Below are positions 5,946 through 7,207 of a stretch of 7,207 nt of DNA, in pieces. Numbering within the stretch: position 1 is the stretch's first letter; each line of letters opens with the position of its first letter. The notes below the pieces were generated by a model. It had not been told where the DNA came from. It saw nothing but the letters and a program-made list of their open reading frames with translations, and did no database searches. A program made the position numbers and the translations under genes. Source of the stretch: Acidimicrobiaceae bacterium (lineage in GTDB: Bacteria; Actinomycetota; Acidimicrobiia; Acidimicrobiales; Ilumatobacteraceae); the NCBI GenBank assembly GCA_003455715.1, contig DMQJ01000398.1, positions 1 to 7,207 on the forward strand. Direction: 5' to 3'.

Positions 5946-7114
5946 CCGGCACCGAGCATCTCGAGCGCCCGCGACCGCGCCTGGGAGTCGGCAGCGACCA
6001 CGTCGGCCACTGTGGTGCCCGCCGAGGGCTCGTAGCGCTGCAGCACGGCTTCGTTACGTTCGGCGATCTCGCGCCAACGCAGGCGGCCGTCGAGGAAGGC
6101 CTCCACGTGCACCTCGTTGGCCGCACTGAGCCACGCGGGCGCTGTTCCGCCGGAGCGACCGGCCTGGTACGCGAGGTCGAGACACCGGAAGGTGGCGGTG
6201 TCGGGCACCTCGAAGTCGAGGCGGCCGGTGCGAGCCCAGTCGACACGGCCGAACGGGGTTGCCGCTCGATGCGGGTAGGCCAGCGAGTAGGCGATGGGCA
6301 GCCGCATGTCGGGCATGGAGAGCTGTGCGATGGTGCTGCCGTCGTGGAACTCCACCATCGAGTGCACGACGCTTTGCGGATGCACGACCACCTCGATGCG
6401 GTCGTAGGGAATGGCGAACAACTCGTGGGCCTCGATCACCTCGAGGCCCTTGTTCATGAGGGTGCTGGAGTCGATGGTGATCTTCGGGCCCATGCTCCAG
6501 GTGGGGTGGGCCAACGCCTGCTCCACCGTCACCTCGGCCAGGTCGGCCATCGTGCGCCCACGGAACGGCCCACCGCTGGCGGTGAGCACCAGCCGGGCCA
6601 CCTCCGGGTTACCGGGCGGGTCGCCGTGCACGCTCGCCCGCAGGCACTGGTGCAGCGCGCAGTGTTCGCTGTCGACCGGCACCAGCTCCGCGCCCGGCGT
6701 GGCACGCAAGGGCTGCACCACCGGCCCGGCAGCAATGAGGCTTTCCTTGTTGGCCAGCGCCAGCCGCTTACCGGCGCTCAGCGTCTCGATGGTGACCGGT
6801 AGGCCGGCGAACCCAACCACGGCGTTCACCACCACGTCGGCGCCATCCACCAGGGAGGCCATATCGGACACCACCTCGGCGAATGGAAGCGCTGCGGCGA
6901 CCTCCGCCCTGCGAGCGGGGTCGGCGACGGCCACCGTGGCCGGACGGAACTCGAGGGCCTGGGCGATGAGGGCATCCGCCGACGACCCCACACCGAGGCC
7001 GGTGATCTCGTAGCGGGTGCCGCCGGGCAGCGCGTTGGCTGCCCGCACGACATCGAGTGTCTGGGTGCCGATCGACCCGGTGGACCCGGCGATGGCGACG
7101 CGCACCACGGACAT
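5942..7114 (-). CDS. dxr: 1-deoxy-D-xylulose 5-phosphate reductoisomerase
   Basis: Dxr rearranges and reduces DXP to MEP with NADPH, the first committed step of the MEP pathway and the target of fosmidomycin. The 390-residue length is typical. Motifs in order: GSTGSIG (10-16) for NADPH binding, LANKESLIAAG (120-130), PVDSEHCALHQCL (146-158) with metal ligands D148 and E150, LTASGGPFRG (177-186), HPTWSMGPKITIDSSTLMNK (203-222) with H203 and N221-K222 for substrate phosphate and the active-site loop, then GLEVIEAHELF with ligand E228, and VVHPQSVVHSMVEF (243-256). All expected catalytic residues are present. The ATG at 7114 places the Rossmann strand right at the N-terminus and lies 8 bp after the cdsA stop. 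The 3' end overlaps the rseP GTG by 4 bp, so dxr sits in the middle of the operon. Confidence 0.97.
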   Translation of the reverse strand: MSVVRVAIAGSTGSIGTQTLDVVRAANALPGGTRYEITGLGVGSSADALIAQALEFRPATVAVADPARRAEVAAALPFAEVVSDMASLVDGADVVVNAVVGFAGLPVTIETLSAGKRLALANKESLIAAGPVVQPLRATPGAELVPVDSEHCALHQCLRASVHGDPPGNPEVARLVLTASGGPFRGRTMADLAEVTVEQALAHPTWSMGPKITIDSSTLMNKGLEVIEAHELFAIPYDRIEVVVHPQSVVHSMVEFHDGSTIAQLSMPDMRLPIAYSLAYPHRAATPFGRVDWARTGRLDFEVPDTATFRCLDLAYQAGRSGGTAPAWLSAANEVHVEAFLDGRLRWREIAERNEAVLQRYEPSAGTTVADVVAADSQARSRALEMLGAG

Positions 7115-7122
7115 GGGCCGGT

Positions 7123-7207
7123 TTAGCTGGCCCAGGGCTGCAGATATTCGGCGAGGTAGTACACGGCAGGCATCGTGAACAGGAACCCGTCGAACCGGTC
7201 GAGCACG
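7123..7207 (-). CDS. cdsA: Phosphatidate cytidylyltransferase (CdsA), C-terminal fragment
   Basis: Only the last 27 codons are in the window, ending at TAA (7125-7123); the gene continues beyond the right edge. The residues VLDRFDGFLFTMPAVYYL match the end of the CdsA signature (HGGxxDRxD) and the following last membrane segment. CdsA makes CDP-diacylglycerol from phosphatidate and CTP in the membrane, the precursor of phosphatidylinositol, phosphatidylglycerol and cardiolipin. The position immediately upstream of dxr, in the order cdsA-dxr-rseP-ispG, is common in bacteria and supports the call despite the short fragment. Confidence 0.88.
   Translation of the reverse strand, partial: VLDRFDGFLFTMPAVYYLAEYLQPWAS

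Noticed and set aside
4464..6035. 523-codon open frame on the + strand opposite rseP
   Set aside because: It mirrors the codon bias of rseP, has no domain signature, and overlaps the convincing site-2 protease almost completely.
1..7207. CRISPR arrays, tRNA/rRNA genes, insertion sequences or phage genes
   Set aside because: I saw no spaced direct repeats, RNA gene signatures, transposase motifs or terminal inverted repeats. The coding density with housekeeping genes leaves no room for them.

Overview
The window is GC-rich bacterial DNA with tightly packed genes. It reads as a chromosomal segment of an actinobacterium. The strongest pointer is a full-length NucS/EndoMS mismatch endonuclease, which in bacteria is essentially an actinobacterial marker. 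Supporting signs are GTG starts, start codons without Shine-Dalgarno sequences that sit just downstream of TANNNT boxes, and a cdsA-dxr-rseP-ispG cluster in the order usual for the phylum. The proteins look only moderately close to the mycobacterial versions I remember, so a deep lineage such as Acidimicrobiia is possible. That last point is a guess.

Left part, + strand (1-2607). The window opens inside an unrecognised acidic, Gly/Ala-rich protein. Its visible part has degenerate modules (Gly-rich linker, Trp anchor, amphipathic helix) followed by a Pro/Glu-rich tail with a small tandem repeat. After 39 bases comes nucS, and 34 bases later manA (mannose-6-phosphate isomerase). Both genes could be transcribed as leaderless mRNAs.

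Right part, - strand (7207 down to 2597). One compact, probably co-transcribed cluster: the 3' end of cdsA (CDP-diacylglycerol synthase), dxr (first committed MEP-pathway step), rseP/rip1-type site-2 protease, ispG (a late MEP-pathway iron-sulphur enzyme) and a nucleoside phosphorylase-fold protein. Spacings are 8 bp, a 4-bp GTGA overlap, about 40 bp and 9 bp. The two halves converge, and the stop ends of manA and the phosphorylase-like gene overlap by 11 bp, so there is no intergenic terminator between them.

Functionally the - strand cluster groups isoprenoid precursor supply (Dxr, IspG), phospholipid precursor supply (CdsA) and intramembrane proteolysis, a common envelope-related grouping. 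Most of the window is ordinary housekeeping. I did not find a clear new multi-gene system. The points that deserve a second look are the Trp-anchored repeat protein, the phosphorylase-fold protein that seems to lack the usual phosphate-binding residues, an N-terminal extension with an extra hydrophobic segment on the site-2 protease, a charged C-terminal extension on IspG, and the leaderless start signals. No stretch longer than 40 bases is free of genes.
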